Shown piece by piece: positions 24,027 to 35,841 of a stretch of 64,000 nt of DNA. Origin of the DNA: Cyclina sinensis (Eukaryota; Mollusca; Bivalvia; Venerida; Veneridae); the NCBI GenBank assembly GCA_012932295.1, contig JAAONU010000006.1:31584882-31648881 (forward strand), in the 5' to 3' direction. A program made the position numbers and the translations under genes. The notes below the pieces were generated by a model. That model worked only from the letters and a program-made list of their open reading frames with translations, searched no databases and was not told where the DNA came from. Position 1 is the first letter of the stretch. The number at the start of each line of letters is the position of its first letter.

Positions 24027-24965
24027 AACAAGAGCCATGTTACACATGGTTAATCCCCCGCCGGGAAGAAGCTACCTGAAGGTTGTACTTTCAAACACTC
24101 AATGTAATACTGTTTGAAGAAAATCCCACAAAAAATAGGCAAGGTAGAGTTATTGTTCTTGTAGACTGCACTTCCTACCAATGTGCTATGTCAGTGTATT
24201 AAGTTTGAAGAAAATCGCTCAAGCACTTTTGGAGTTATGCTTCGGACAAAGTTTTTCAATTAAATCTGATAAAGGGAGATAATTCTAAAAGTAGGCAAGG
24301 TAGAGTTATTATTCTTACACACTGCACCTCCTCCAAATGTGCTCTTTCAGTATATGAAGTTTGAAGAAAATCACAAGTACTTTTGGACTTATGCTCCGGA
24401 CAAAACTGGAACTGACGCACGCACGGACGGACAGAGACCATTTCTAATATCCCCTCTGCCTTTGGAGGACAAAACTTATCAAGTAATTCTGATAAAGGGG
24501 AATAACTCTTAAAATAGGCAAGGTAGAGTTATTGGACTTGCACACTGCACTACCTACCAATGTGCTCTGTAAGTGTATGAAGTTTGAGTAAAATCCCTCA
24601 AGTAGTTTTTGAGTTATGCTCCGGACAAAATTTATCAAGTAATTCTGATAAAGGGGAATAACTCTAAAAATAGGCAAGGTAGAGTTATTGGACTTGCAAA
24701 CTGCACTACCTACCAATGTGCTCTGTCAGTGTATGAAGTTTGAGTAAAATCCCTCAAGTAGTTTTTGAGTTATGCTCCGGACAAAATTTATCAAGTAATT
24801 CTGATAAAGGGGAATAACTCTAAAAATAGGCAAGGTAGAGTTATTGGACTTGCAAACTGCACTACCTACCAATGTGCTCTGTCAGTGTATGAAGTTTGAA
24901 TAAAATCCCTCAAGTACGGACGAAGGGCATTTCTAATATCTCCTTCGCCTTTGGCGGGGGGATAA
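24027..24965 (+). mobile_element. Tandem-core element with CCCCGCCGG / GGCGGGGGG ends
   Basis: It begins AACAAGAGCCATGTTACACA and then ttaatcccccgccgggaaga. Five units of about 165 bp (aggcaaggtagagttattg, gcactacctaccaatgtgct, gagttatgctccggacaaaa) follow, three of them almost identical between 24470 and 24910. It ends acggacgaagggcatttcta and cttcgcctttggcggggggataa. An intermediate hairpin-like end at 24450-24472 suggests a nested or compound copy. Confidence 0.6.
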
Positions 24966-24979
24966 AAAAACTTAATTAT

Positions 24980-25430
24980 CTTGACTCTTAGCTGCTGCAG
25001 CTCCAAAAAATGGCGGGATATTGAAATCACGAGACTGTGTCGACCAATCGTAAAATATATATAGACTGTTTCTAGTTTTTCACTGCGCTGACCTCGGGAA
25101 CCAAACGCCAAAAAAACGAAGTGCACAATTAATTAACCGGAAAGAACCTACCGAAACAAATATGATAATAATATCATTATAACAGTTCGTAATAAGAAAT
25201 GGCTAATATTTTTTTATAAATAAATTTGTAAAGAGTGCAATTTATTGTTAAATATGTTTGCATTTCATTTCATGTCCTGCAAAATTCTCCAGTTTGCTAT
25301 TCATAACCATATCGCGACATGAATGACAGTCAATAACAACAACAACTACCCTTTCACAAAATCTGAACTCATTCCATAAAGGGCGTCGCGCTTCGGCGCA
25401 GATGCCAATGATATCTACATCTAATAAAGG
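24980..25430. other. Unique-looking intron segment
   Basis: GC-richer than its surroundings in part (ctcgggaaccaaacgcc, gggcgtcgcgcttcggcgca). There is a ccaatcgtaaaatatatata motif that resembles a CCAAT/TATA arrangement, but no start or ORF follows. Nothing firm. Confidence 0.3.
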
Positions 25431-25437
25431 TAATTAC

Positions 25438-25489
25438 CTTAAGGTTATATCCAGTGCACCAGGCATATATGTATCAAAGTCACAAACAG
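25438..25489 (-). CDS. Short exon opening the REJ-type region
   Basis: Partial CDS, 52 nt, phase 1 in and phase 2 out, exactly what the flanking exons (31987 and 14794) need. The acceptor is CTTTATTTTCAG and the donor CTTAAG|GTAATT. It encodes VCDFDTYMPGALDITL. Joined to the next exon it reads on into CKPSC and then the CSNCG motif. It is too short for any ORF threshold and was found by phase logic. A chance match is possible but unlikely, given that both splice sites and both phases fit. Confidence 0.75.
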
Positions 25490-26176
25490 CTGAAAATAAA
25501 GTTTCAAACTTTTAAATAAAGCACTTTGAGACTTTTTGAATATTTCTTTCTGATGATCCATAGTAGCATAAATCCTGTTCCAGACTTGCTTTTATCTTCA
25601 ATTAGTTTACAAACAGTCAGGCTGCAATCAAACAAATATCTTGATAGAATGAAATTACAGAGTTCTGCCAAAACATTCTCTGATCCCTTCAGCGCTTATT
25701 GCTAGGACTGAGAAATGCAAATACTAGGAAAAATCTGGCTGTTCAAAAAAAAACCTAATTGATTAATTAATAAATAAACACCTACCTTTCTTTTCAAAGA
25801 ATCGAGTTTCAACAGTACTATAGTTATCAAAAATTCTGAAGTAATTCTGATATGCATTATAATAAATATAAATCTATTTAAAAACTTATGATTTAAGTGT
25901 ATTAAACATATAAAGGAATAATGAATCCAGTTTCTAATTGCCTCCTGCACTGCTGAAAATTAGATCAAAAGAAAACAAAAGGGCCATGACAGTCTGTGGT
26001 CAAGGTCAAAACCTATATTTGAAACTATCCATGTGTTATATATTTCTTTTCCATAGCTTCAAAAACTGTAAAGTCGGTCAATAAGTGAAGATCAAAGATA
26101 GTCAAGGTAAAAATTCAATATTAAATAGGGAATTAGGTCAGAGAGCTGAACATGCCATAACTTGAATCCACATGCA
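25490..26176. other. Intron without recognisable genes
   Basis: AT-rich sequence with a short degenerate TGACC-type part near 25985-26140 (ggtcaaggtcaaaacc, gatagtcaaggtaaaa). Confidence 0.45.
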
Positions 26177-28550
26177 AACAAGAGGGCCATGATGGCCCTC
26201 TATTGCTCACCTGAATATGACTGCTTTTAACAAAGTTGCTATGGACCTGGTTAATTGACACCAGATGGCCCATATTCAAACTTGAACTAGAAAAAATTGA
26301 ATCAACCTTTCTGACTAATTTCCAGGTTATTTGGACTGAAAATGTAGCCTCTAGAGTGTTAACAAGGTTTTTCAAAATTTGGGCTCTGTGATCTAGTTTT
26401 TGACCCCAGATGATCCATATCCAAACCTGAGCTAGAAATCACCAATGCAACCTTTCTGACAAATTTCCAGGACATATGGACTGAAAATGAAGTCTCTAGA
26501 GTGTTTACAAAGTTTTTCGATATTTGGGCTCTGTGATCTAGTTTTTGACTCAATATGACCCATATTCAAACTTGAACTAGAAATCATAGAAGCAACCTTT
26601 CTGACAAATTTTCAGGTTATTTGGAATTAAAATGTTAACTCTAGAGAGTTAACAAGGTTTTTGCCATACTTGGGCTCTGTGACCTAGTTTTTGACCTAGA
26701 AATCATTAAAACTGACAAATTTCCAGGATATTTGGACTGAAAATGTAACCTCTGGAGTGTTAATTGGTTTTTACATTTTAGGGCTCTGTGACCTAGTTTT
26801 TGATCCCAGATAACCCATATCCATATCTGAGCTAGAAATCATTAAAACAACCTTTCTGACAAATTTCAAGGATATTGGGACTGAAAATGTAACCTCTAGA
26901 GCATTAACAAGGTTTTTCTACTTTTTGGCCCTATCACCTAGTTTTTGACCCAAGATAATCCATATTCAAAACTGAGCTAGAAATCATTGAAACAACCTTT
27001 CTGACAAAATTCATGGTCATTTGGACTAAAAATGTTACCTCTAGAGGGTTAACAAGGTTTTTCCATATTTGGGGTCCGTGACCTAGTTTTTGACCCCAGA
27101 TGACCTATATTCGAATCTGAGCTAGAAATCATTAAAACAACCTTCCTGACAAATTTCGAGAATATATGGACTGAAAGGTAGCTTCTAGCGCGTTATCAAG
27201 TTTTTTTTTCTATTTTTGGGCTCTGTGACCTAGTTTTTTAAATCCAGATGACCTATATTCAAATTTGACCTAGAAGTCATTGAAACAACCTTTCTGACAG
27301 ATTTCCATGTTATTTGGACTGAAAATGTTACCTCTAGAGTGTTTACAAGGTTTTTCAATATTTGGGCTATGTGACTAATTTTTGAACCCAGATGACCCAT
27401 ATTCTAACTTGAGCTAGAAATCATCAAAGCAACCTTTCTGACAAATTTCTGGGAAATTTTGACTGAAAATATAACCTCTAGAGTGTTAACAAGTTTTTTT
27501 TTCTATTTTGGGCTCTGTGACTTAGTTTTTGAACTCAGATGACCCATATTCAAACTTAAGCTAGAAATCATAGAGACAACCTGTCTGACAAATTTCCAGA
27601 TCTTTTGGACTGAAAATGATACCTCTCCTTCTACAAGAAGATATTCAAAGTTTTCACTATATAAGCCTATGTAAAACCAATGACCCCGGGGTGGGGCCAA
27701 AATTGACCCCAGGGGTATAATTTGAACAAACTTGGTAGAGGTCCACTAGACAATGCTACAAACTAAATCTTAAGGCTAAGGCCCATGAGGTTTCAGACAA
27801 GAAGATTTTCGAAGTTTTTCCAATATAAGCCTATGTAAAACCAATGACCCCAGGGTAGAGCCAAATTTGACCCCAGAGGTATAATTTGAACAAACTTGGT
27901 AGAGGTCCACTAGACAATGCTACAAACCAAATATCTAAGCTCTATATGCCTTACGGTTTCTGACAAGAAGAATTTCAAAGTTTTTCCTATATAACTCTTT
28001 GTAAAACAAGTTACCCCTGGGGCTGAGCCATTTTAAACCCAGAGGCCATTATTTGAACAAACTTGGTAGAGGTCTACTAGAAAATGCTGCACACCAAATA
28101 TCTTAACTCTAGGTCTAGTGGTTTCTGACAAGAAGATTTTTAAGTTTTTCCCTATATAACTCTATGTAAAATCAACTGACCCCTGGGGTGGGGTCAGTTT
28201 TGACCCCAGGATCATAATTTGAACAAACTTGGTAGAGGTCTACTAAATAATGCTTCATACCAAATATCTAAGCTTCAGACCTTGCGGTTTCAGAGAAGAA
28301 GATTTTTAAAGATCAAACTTTAAAAATCTGTTTTTAGCTCCAGTGACCCAGCAAAGCAATAGACCGGAATCATTTGAGCAATCTTGGTAGAGCTTCATGC
28401 AAGGAACATCCCAGGCAAGTTTCATTAAATTTGGCCCAGTGGTTTCAGAGGAGATGTCGTTTGAATGAATTGTGGACGACGGAAGGACGGACGATGGACA
28501 ACCATCGATCCTACAAGTTTACCTGAGCACTATGTGCTCAGGTGAGCTAA
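26177..28550 (+). mobile_element. Helentron/pearl-like element, family A copy 1
   Basis: The 5' end is AACAAGAGGGCCATGATGGC, containing the palindrome AGGGCCATGATGGCCCT, then GCTCACCTGA. The interior has about ten tandem units of roughly 150 bp carrying gacctagtttttgacc and aacctttctgacaaatttcc, then a second unit type (taatttgaacaaacttggta). The 3' end has GACGGACGG, then the hairpin acctgagcac-tat-gtgctcaggt, and stops at GAGCTAA. The CTRR end with adjacent hairpin and the subterminal inverted repeat (GCTCACCTGA / TCAGGTGAGC) fit Helitron/Helentron non-autonomous elements such as bivalve pearl elements. Confidence 0.65.
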
Positions 28551-29769
28551 AAAGTCATTATGGTTCAACTTTCAATGCTGTAGCTTCAATATGAAGAAAG
28601 TAGCTTAGAAGGTCAAATGAGCTCTAGATGGGGTCAACTTGTACTAAGGGGTATGAATTGAACCATCTTAGTAGATGTCAATTTGACAAACTACATACTA
28701 AATAACTCAGTCACAACACCAACAATCTCAGATGACAAGACTTTTTAAAGATTATATATTTTACACAAACAAAATTTCTTGATAGAGCAAGTTTTTACCC
28801 AAACGGTATCTTATTAACAAACTTGTTAAAGCACCACTAGGCTACATACCAGATATCTGAGCTCTAGACCGTATGGTTTGGAACAAGAAGATTTATCAAG
28901 TTTTTCTTATATGTCAATGTAAAACTAGCCCCACCCACTTGCTCTTTTAAGAAACAATATGGCTTGAAGGAACTTGAAAGAGAGTCACCTTATAAACATT
29001 TCTAAGAAAATATTTTGAGAACAGAACAGTCATTTCTGAAGAGAAAATTTTCAAAGTTTCCAAGACAGTCCTGTAGTGAAAAATACCCTGGCCCTGTAGT
29101 GGCCATGTTTTTTTTACAAAACCAATATACCTTAAAGGAATTTGATAATGGGTCAGCTAAGGAACATTCATTCAAAATTATTTTGAAACTGGACTAGTCA
29201 TGTCTGAAGTGAAGATTTTTTAGTTTTCTATGTAGACATCCAGTGAAAACCAGCTCTGCCTCCAGATGGCCACTGTTTTCATGAATCACCATGGCTTGCA
29301 GGTATTAAATAAAGGGTCACAAGAACACTTGTGTAAATTTACTTGTAAATCTAGCAAGCAGTTCTCAAAGAGAAGATGTTCCGTACTGTAAACAGTCAAA
29401 TAGAGAAAACTTGCCCTGATCCCTGTTGACAGAGTTTCTATGTATCAACATTGCCCAATCTGATAAAGGGTCATTGAAATAACTTTTCTAAATTGATTTG
29501 CGGAAGCAGATTCTGAGGAGATTTTAAAAGTTTTCCCTTCAGGTTGCCATGGTAATCAGCGTTCGACATGGAACAATTTTATTAAAAGGAATTTGAAAGA
29601 GGAACAATTACAGGACTTTCATGTGAAGCTTGGTTGAAATTGGCACAAGGATTTAGGAAATGTCATTTGAACATCATCAAAGAATGGATGGGGAAAGAAT
29701 GATGATGATGACGGACAGTCACCCATCACAGCAGCTCACCCTTGAGTACTTTTTGATAAGGTGAGCTAA
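28551..29769 (+). mobile_element. Degenerate family-A-type element or tail
   Basis: It continues directly after copy 1 with related but more diverged units (ctgaagagaagattttnnaag). It ends with gatgacggacagtca, the hairpin-like agctcacccttgagtact...ggtgagct and CTAA at 29769. No clear 5' palindrome was seen. It is either a second, older element into which copy 1 inserted or a compound copy. Confidence 0.45.
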
Positions 29770-29929
29770 ACAGTGTACATGAAGTGCAAAGAACACAAAG
29801 CCAGGCTGATGGCAAAGAAAGCTACTGACACTAGATGACCTTTGTCAGAAATAATGTTTAATCAGAAATCATACAAGTTAAGAGCAGTAAGAAAGTTTGC
29901 TCAACACCCACTACATCTTAATAAATATT

Positions 29930-30287
29930 TGAGCAGAAGTTTCATAATTTGCTTAAATTAATCTATAACGGAAACCTCAGGTGCACAACTTTACATGCTG
30001 ATCAACATTCCTGTAAAGTTTCTCGACTGTAGGTGCAGCGCTTTTGCAGGTACAGGTGACACAAATTGAAAATTACTATTTTTGACTAAGTAAGGGCCAT
30101 AACTGTAACAGTTCAAAATAAATCTATACGGGAAACCCCAGGTGCACAACTTCACATGCTGATTAACATTCCTGTAAAGCGTCTTGAATCTAGCTCCAGC
30201 GCTTTTGGAGCTACAGGGGACACAACTTTTTGGGATGGACGGATGAACAAGGGCAAATCTAAATGTCCCCCTAGAGTGGGGGCATAA
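29930..30287 (+). mobile_element. Short family-B element
   Basis: Two units (gtgcacaacttcacatgctg, cattcctgtaaag, gctacaggtgacac) end gggatggacggatgaacaag and the hairpin tgtccccctagagtgggggcataa. Confidence 0.6.
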
Positions 30288-30297
30288 AAAAAAGAAA

Positions 30298-30625
30298 AGG
30301 GGGTGGGGGGGGGGGGGGGTGCGGGGAGTACCGACCCATCTGATGTAAGTTAATAGTTTATTTCAAAGCTTAAGAAGTTCTTTTCCAATAAAGGAAAAAA
30401 AAAACTCTTTTATTAAGGGGGGAGGGGGAAAGAGTCAAGTAACTTCATACCTACATATTTAAAAAAGAAATGGAAATTTTTTTTTGGATGGGGGGGGGGG
30501 GGGGTCCCCATACAGTGTGTGTGTCGGGGGGGGGGGGTAGTCAAAGTAAGAAAAAATGGGCTGGACGGGGGTAACATGGGGGGTCTCAATGCAGAGGGGG
30601 TGGGAGGAGAAGGGTGGGGGGGGGG
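30298..30625. repeat. G-run-rich tract
   Basis: Six or more runs of 7-16 G on the plus strand, separated by short spacers (30300-30325, 30418-30428, 30488-30504, 30524-30537, 30597-30628). An apparent proline-rich open frame on the minus strand is just the complement. Such runs can form G-quadruplexes and are prone to length errors. Confidence 0.7.
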
Positions 30626-30659
30626 GAAGTACTTACCCATCTCATGTCAGTTAATATTT

Positions 30660-31945
30660 TATTTCTAGGCTTATGAAGTGTTTTTCTTATATATTAGTAT
30701 CATCAAAATCAAGTGACCCCTGGGGGGTGGTGCTAACTTTCACCCAAGGGACATGGGTACCAACAATCTTGCTGATGATCAAGTATTCCAAGTTTGAATG
30801 GAATATCTTTGACACTTTTTGAGAAATGGACATTTACAAAAAGGTTAACCAAGAAATTTTAGTTGAAAAAGGGGCATAACATTGCAAAAATACATTTGTG
30901 GGTTATCTTCCCTTGAAAAATGGTGTTGTCTTAAGTGATACAATTGTAAGCATTACAACTGGAAAGTTTGATGAAGAAATATTAAGAAATGACATGGTTA
31001 TAGCCAATGTTAAGTTTTAATGACAAAATCCAAGTACAACAAGACCCTGTTGTCGTAAGCAATATAATTTGAAAGTTTGATGTTGAAATGTTAAGAAATG
31101 GCAAAGTTATTGCCAACGTATAGTTTTCATGACAAAATCCAAGTACAAAAAAGGACATAACTCTGTCAAATGTGACCTTGACCTAGAAATTTTGGCATTG
31201 TCCCAACCCTGTTGTCATAAGCAATACAATTTGAAAATTTGATAAGATAATGTTTAGAAATGGCAAAGTTATAGCCAACGTTAAGTTTTCGTGAAGGACC
31301 GACCAACAAAGCGATTCCTATGTATCGCCTTTTCTTTGAGAGGGCAACACAAAAAGAGGCATAACTCTGTCAATTATGACCTTGACCTATAGATTCTGGC
31401 ATCACCACAACCCTGTTGTCGTAAGCAATATAATTTGAAAGTCTGATGACGAAATGTTGAGAAATAGCAAATTTATTGCCAATGTTAAGTTTTCATGACA
31501 AAATCCAAGTACAAAAAGGGGCATCACTCTGTTAAATGTGACCTTGACCTAAAGATTTTGGCATCATCCTGACCCTGTTGTCATAAGCAATATAATATAA
31601 AGTTTGATAAGGAAATGTTAAGAAATGGGAAACTAATAGACAACGTAAAGTTTTCGTGATGGACCGACAGACAAAGCGATCCCTATGAATCGCTGTTTCT
31701 TCAAAAGGGCGACACAAAAAGGGGCATAACTATGTCAAATGTGACCTTGACTTAAAATGTTGGCATTTTCATGACCCTATTGTCATAAGCAATACAATTT
31801 GAAAGTTTGATGGGAAAATGTTAAGAAATGGCCAACGGTAAGTTTTCGTGACCGACAGACTGATGGACAAAGCGATCCCTATGTATCACTGTTTCTTCAA
31901 AAGGGCAACACAAAAACTAAGTCTGACTGTGCAATAGTGAGCTAA
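30660..31945 (+). mobile_element. Tandem-core element, TGACCTTGACCTA type
   Basis: Four units with tgtgaccttgacctaaagat, ccctgttgtcataagcaata and ttaagttttc. Each second unit closes with gaccgacagacaaagcgat and ctttgagagggcaaca, so several end-like sequences occur inside. It ends near aatagtgagctaaaataa, close to the 31987 exon donor. Confidence 0.5.
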
Positions 31946-31986
31946 AATAAACGTCAAAATAACTTATGCAAATAAAATTAACTTAC

Positions 31987-32193
31987 GGGTTGCACTTCCA
32001 AGATGACAATGTATCAGAAACGGGCACAACTTTGGGACAACAACACCATGAGTAACTTTATCATTTCCACTTTGTTTTTCTACCTCGGCATCTGTCTGAT
32101 TACAGTAATAATCAGCTGGACACTCTTTACAGACAGGAGCACCTGTATCTGGCTGGTAGTATCCTGATTGACATGGGGAAGGTACACTTGAAC
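31987..32193 (-). CDS. Last cysteine-rich exon before the REJ region
   Basis: Partial CDS, 207 nt, phase 1 to 1. The acceptor is TCCCTTATAG and the donor ACCC|GTAAGT. It encodes CQSGYYQPDTGAPVCKECPA and DYYCNQTDAEV, then a 25-residue hydrophilic insert (KQSGNDKVTHG) and LCPFLIHCHLGSAT. Sequence after the splice (PVC) completes the common C-x-x-G-S-x-x-P-V-x-C ending of this repeat class. It links the cysteine-rich N-terminal part to the REJ-type exons. Confidence 0.87.
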
Positions 32194-32626
32194 CTATAAG
32201 GGAGACTTTGTGAAATTAAAAGTTCTTGAAATTTTCAGTGACTAAAATCACCCAAAATTTACTCTGAACTGCATTTATCAGAACCTCTTCAAGCAGACAG
32301 TAAGACTGAACAATAAAAGCTGCATGTTTACACTACTGGTGGCAATGTTATTGCCAAGGCAACCAGAGCAGACCACAGAGAGTCTCATGGTCATCTATGC
32401 AGTCTGATCATGTTCTACATTAATAACTGTTAAGTCAGTAAGTCTTCTAATGTAAACCCCAATAAATAGTAATTAGGTCCATCCAATTTAAATGATGGAG
32501 CACATTTTTGACATTTTTTTATATTAAGTATTTAATATTTTTCCTAGATAGGATGTCATGTTAGTTTCATCTAGATTCCGTATCACTAACATGTAACTTC
32601 AGAGGATTAAATGTTACAAATATTAC

Positions 32627-33079
32627 CTTCTGGACATTCATGTCCTCTCCAGCAGATGGCAGATGGTGTGGAGAGACCAGTTTTTTCGCAATAGTATCCA
32701 CCTGTACAAGGATGACATTCTATCATTCCTTTTTCAGGGGCAAAAGTTCCTATGGGGCATACATCACATGATGACCTTCCAGTGTACAGCTGAAACATCC
32801 CCAAATCACATGGTAGGCATAAACTGGTGCCCTCTGATGGTTGATAAGTGCCAGGGGCACACTCCATACAGGCGGAGCTACCCTCATCAGATTGGTAGGA
32901 GCCTACTGGGCACTGGTCACACTCAAGAGTTCCTTCATTCACTTGGTAAGTGCCTACTGCACATGGGATACAGGTTTCACTTCCTGCAGCATTCTGGTAA
33001 GTCCCGGCAGCACATTTTAAACAGGATGAGCTCCCAAGGTTGGACTGGTAACTTCCTGGGTCACATGGAACTGACACTC
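32627..33079 (-). CDS. Eight-unit GCC2/GCC3 repeat exon
   Basis: Partial CDS, 453 nt, phase 1 to 1. The acceptor is AAATTTCAG and the donor CCAGAAG|GTAATA. Eight tandem units of about 18 residues follow C-x-x-G-[TSM]-[YF]-Q-x-x-x-G-x-x-x-C-x-x-C, for example CAAGTYQNAAGSETCIPC and CPVGSYQSDEGSSACMEC. The last unit is altered (CTGGYYCEKTGLSTP) and is followed by CWRGHECPEG. This is the ephrin-receptor-like / GCC2_GCC3 type known from extracellular multidomain proteins, and it is the most diagnostic exon in the window. An open frame on the opposite strand is only its shadow. Confidence 0.93.
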
Positions 33080-33164
33080 CTGAAATTTAAAGGCTATAGT
33101 CAAATTTTCAGACTGCACATCAAAGAAGAGCAAGACAGAAGCTAACATTTCACTTATAGTAACA

Positions 33165-33870
33165 AATCACCGCTTGGCGGAGCATTATATGCCCAAAGGG
33201 TGTTTTCTCTAAGTATGATGCATTCGTGATACAAGGGAGGAAACCTTAGGTTTTAAAATTAAATGATTTGCTTTAAATTGTTTGACCTTTAACCTACTGT
33301 TCCAAAAACCAATAGGGGACATTTACTCAATATGAGCAACCATTGTATGAATTTTGAAGCCTCTATGAAAAATGGTTGTTGAGTTACAAAGTGTAAACAA
33401 TTCTAAACATTTCGGTCACTGTGACCCTGACCTTTGACATACTGATCCCAAAATGAATAGGGGTCATCCACTCAATGCGTGCAATCATGATACAAAGTTT
33501 GAAATCTCTATAACAATTTAAATGATTGTCAAGTTACATGGCAGAAATTATTTACAATGTTAAGGTCACTGTGACCTTGACCTTTGACCTACTGACCCCA
33601 AAATCAATAGGCGTCATTCACTTAATGTGTGGAACTTCATGAATTTTGAAATCCGTATTTCAAATGGTTGTTGAGGTACAGAGTGTAAATGATTCTAAAC
33701 AGTTTGGTCATTGTGACCTTGACCTTTTTTATACTGACCCAAAAATGTATAGGGGTCATCCATCCAATGTGTGCAATCATAAAATAAAGTTTGAATTCTC
33801 TACAACAAACGTTTGTCAAGTTATATGGTGAAATGGTTTCAATGTTAAGGTGTATGTGACCTTGCGCTTC
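33165..33870 (+). mobile_element. Tandem-core element with perfect DR1-type words
   Basis: Four units of about 165 bp with aataggggtcatccactcaa and tgttaaggtcactgtgacct. TGACCTTGACCTTTGACCT occurs intact at 33572-33590. The 5' part, caccgcttggcggagcatta, is a small inverted word. It lies between exons 33079 and 34062. Confidence 0.55.
33572..33590 (+). promoter_or_regulatory. Intact DR1 plus extended nuclear-receptor half site (example of many)
   Basis: TGACCTTGACCTTTGACCT is the reverse complement of AGGTCAAAGGTCAAGGTCA. It holds a perfect direct repeat of AGGTCA with one-base spacing (DR1, the HNF4/RXR/COUP-TF class) overlapping TCAAGGTCA, the extended half site of NR5A/ERR receptors. The same word lies at 35377-35395 and 37485-37503, and the plain DR1 core at 17833-17845, 18113-18125 and in most units to 19640. 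All are inside repeats; binding is inferred from consensus only. Confidence 0.45.
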
Positions 33871-34061
33871 TAAAATTTTGATTTCACAAACTTTTGATGC
33901 ACGAAAATATCCAATTATACAGTATGTGTCCACCTTGCAATGTGCTTTGTGTTCTGTGTACTGGTATGTAGTGCCATGGCCATATTGCCTGGATTTTTAC
34001 TGCACTATCTACATGATATACACTGTATACAAACTGATATTTCTTAAGATCACTAGTTTAC

Positions 34062-34205
34062 CTTTTAGACAGAAATGACCAACTGGACAAAGAACTGGAT
34101 TTTCGTCAATGTTTTGGCATCTGTAGCCATCATCACAGACACATTTATGCTGTCCTTGCAGGTTCTGATGTGTGTTTTCAATGCAAGGCTTTGGATTAAT
34201 AGTTC
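34062..34205 (-). CDS. EGF-like exon of the GCC2/GCC3-REJ gene
   Basis: Partial CDS, 144 nt, phase 1 to 1. The acceptor is TTTCTTATAAAG and the donor TAAAAG|GTAAAC. Translation gives KPCIENTHQNLQGQHKCVCD, then DGYRCQNIDENP and LCPVGHFCLKG. The stretch C-x7-8-G-x-x-x-C-x-C-x-x-G-Y is EGF-like, and the end returns to the C-P-x-G-x-F-C form of the neighbouring repeats. The reading frame differs from the longest open frame at this place and is fixed by the splice phases. Confidence 0.85.
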
Positions 34206-35149
34206 CTTTATAAGAAATAGACAGATATTAGATGATATAATACACTGATAAATCATTGCAAACAGAATTCACATGAAGTAAAATTAAATGTTTCCTTTTA
34301 GTTTTTACGCTAAAAGTCTTAAATCTGAACTTTATTACTATATCAATTCAAGTTATAGCAATTCTTACCTGAAACATATATAGTCAAAATATTATTCTGC
34401 AAATCTGAAATGGTTTTGATACTAATTTTTTCATCAAGTCACATTCTTCTTTGTTTCACATATTTCATTTCTAGTAATTGATCACATTCTAACTGTACAG
34501 AACAAGAACTTCTATATCATTGTCAACAATTGAGGGCTAATAAAAACACTCTGCGACTGAGCATCCTAGGTCTCTGAAGTGTACTCGTTTGGTAAGTCAT
34601 GGAACTAAGAAATTTTTATAAAGGGCAGTAACTCTGCAAAAAGCAATTGTAGAGTTATGGTTCTTCTGCTCTCTCATTCCACCAATGAAAGCTGACTATC
34701 CTTAAAGATTTAAGTCAATATACAATTTTACAGAGAGCAGCACCTTGTAAGTAACCATGGTACAGTTCTTGTGTTAAACTCTTCTTCTCAGTGCTTTTTT
34801 TAAGTTTTTAAGCTTTGAAAGTTTTATGTAACAACATTAAAGGGTTACAGAGTAGGCTTCAAACAACCTTTAAACTAGATGTTTTTTTTAAAAAAAAGAT
34901 GTCCCCCTCCCCTGCAATGTCATATCAAGAGGATTACAGGGGACATAAACCAAATGAGTTAACCAAAAATATAAACTTTCTAGAAAATGTTTCTGGATGA
35001 AACAAACTGTGAATGATTAGAACATTGCAGGAAGTTGATAAAAGACTTGTGTAGCATAAGGAACGACTGTAATGTTTATGTCACATAACCTGTACCCACA
35101 GATTTCCCCCCCTCCCACCCCCGAAAGTACTAGGAGTCTTTCAAAGCAA

Positions 35150-35841
35150 GGTCAGTCATCCTTTGATGCTTGAACACATAGGTTAAAGAGTGTCAATGTG
35201 AAAACAAATTAAAATAAAGTGTATTTTCAATGCATATCACCTTTGAAATACTGACCCAAAAAATGCCTGGAACCAAGCTGACAAGGATGAAAATCACCCT
35301 AAGCAGTTTGGAAGGTATATTTGAAAATGAACTTTACTTATTCAGATGAAACTATTATCAATGTTTTAGATCAGAGTGACCTTGACCTTTGACCTAATGA
35401 CTCCTGATAAATGAAGGGTCACCTACTTTGTACAGGCATTAGTTGTATGAAGTTTAAAGCGGGTAGGTCAAGTAGTACCATAGTCAAGTTATAGACTGGA
35501 AATAGTAGTCAAAGTTTAAGTCTTGCAATCAGTGACTTTTGTCCTAGTGATCCCAAAAACATTAAGTTTTTGTTTTGTCAATACAGTCAACTAACATATG
35601 AAGTTTGTGTCAAATGGCAATAGAGTGATTGAGCAGAAACAAATTTCAAATTCAAGGTCACTGTGATCTTGACCCCAAAAACAACAGGAGTTATCAACTC
35701 AAAAAGGGCAATTGTCCTATGAAGTTGAAGGCCCTGGGTCAAATGGTACACCAATTATTCAGCAGAAACCTTTTTCACATTCAAAGATTCTGTGACCTTG
35801 ACTTTGTTCTACTGATCCCCAACAGAAAAAAGAGATAAATA
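35150..35841 (+). repeat. Degenerate TGACC-type units
   Basis: Four weak units (35377-35395 keeps TGACCTTGACCTTTGACCT intact) with tatgaagtttaaagcgggta and caaatggcaatagagt. Copy 2 of family A follows immediately, and related units resume at 37250, so copy 2 probably inserted into this array. Confidence 0.5.

Noticed and set aside
30413..30640. Proline-rich minus-strand open frame
   Set aside because: Translation of the complement of G-runs; low complexity only.
32663..33145. 160-codon plus-strand open frame
   Set aside because: Antisense shadow of the eight-unit GCC2/GCC3 exon; its content is the complement of the cysteine codons.
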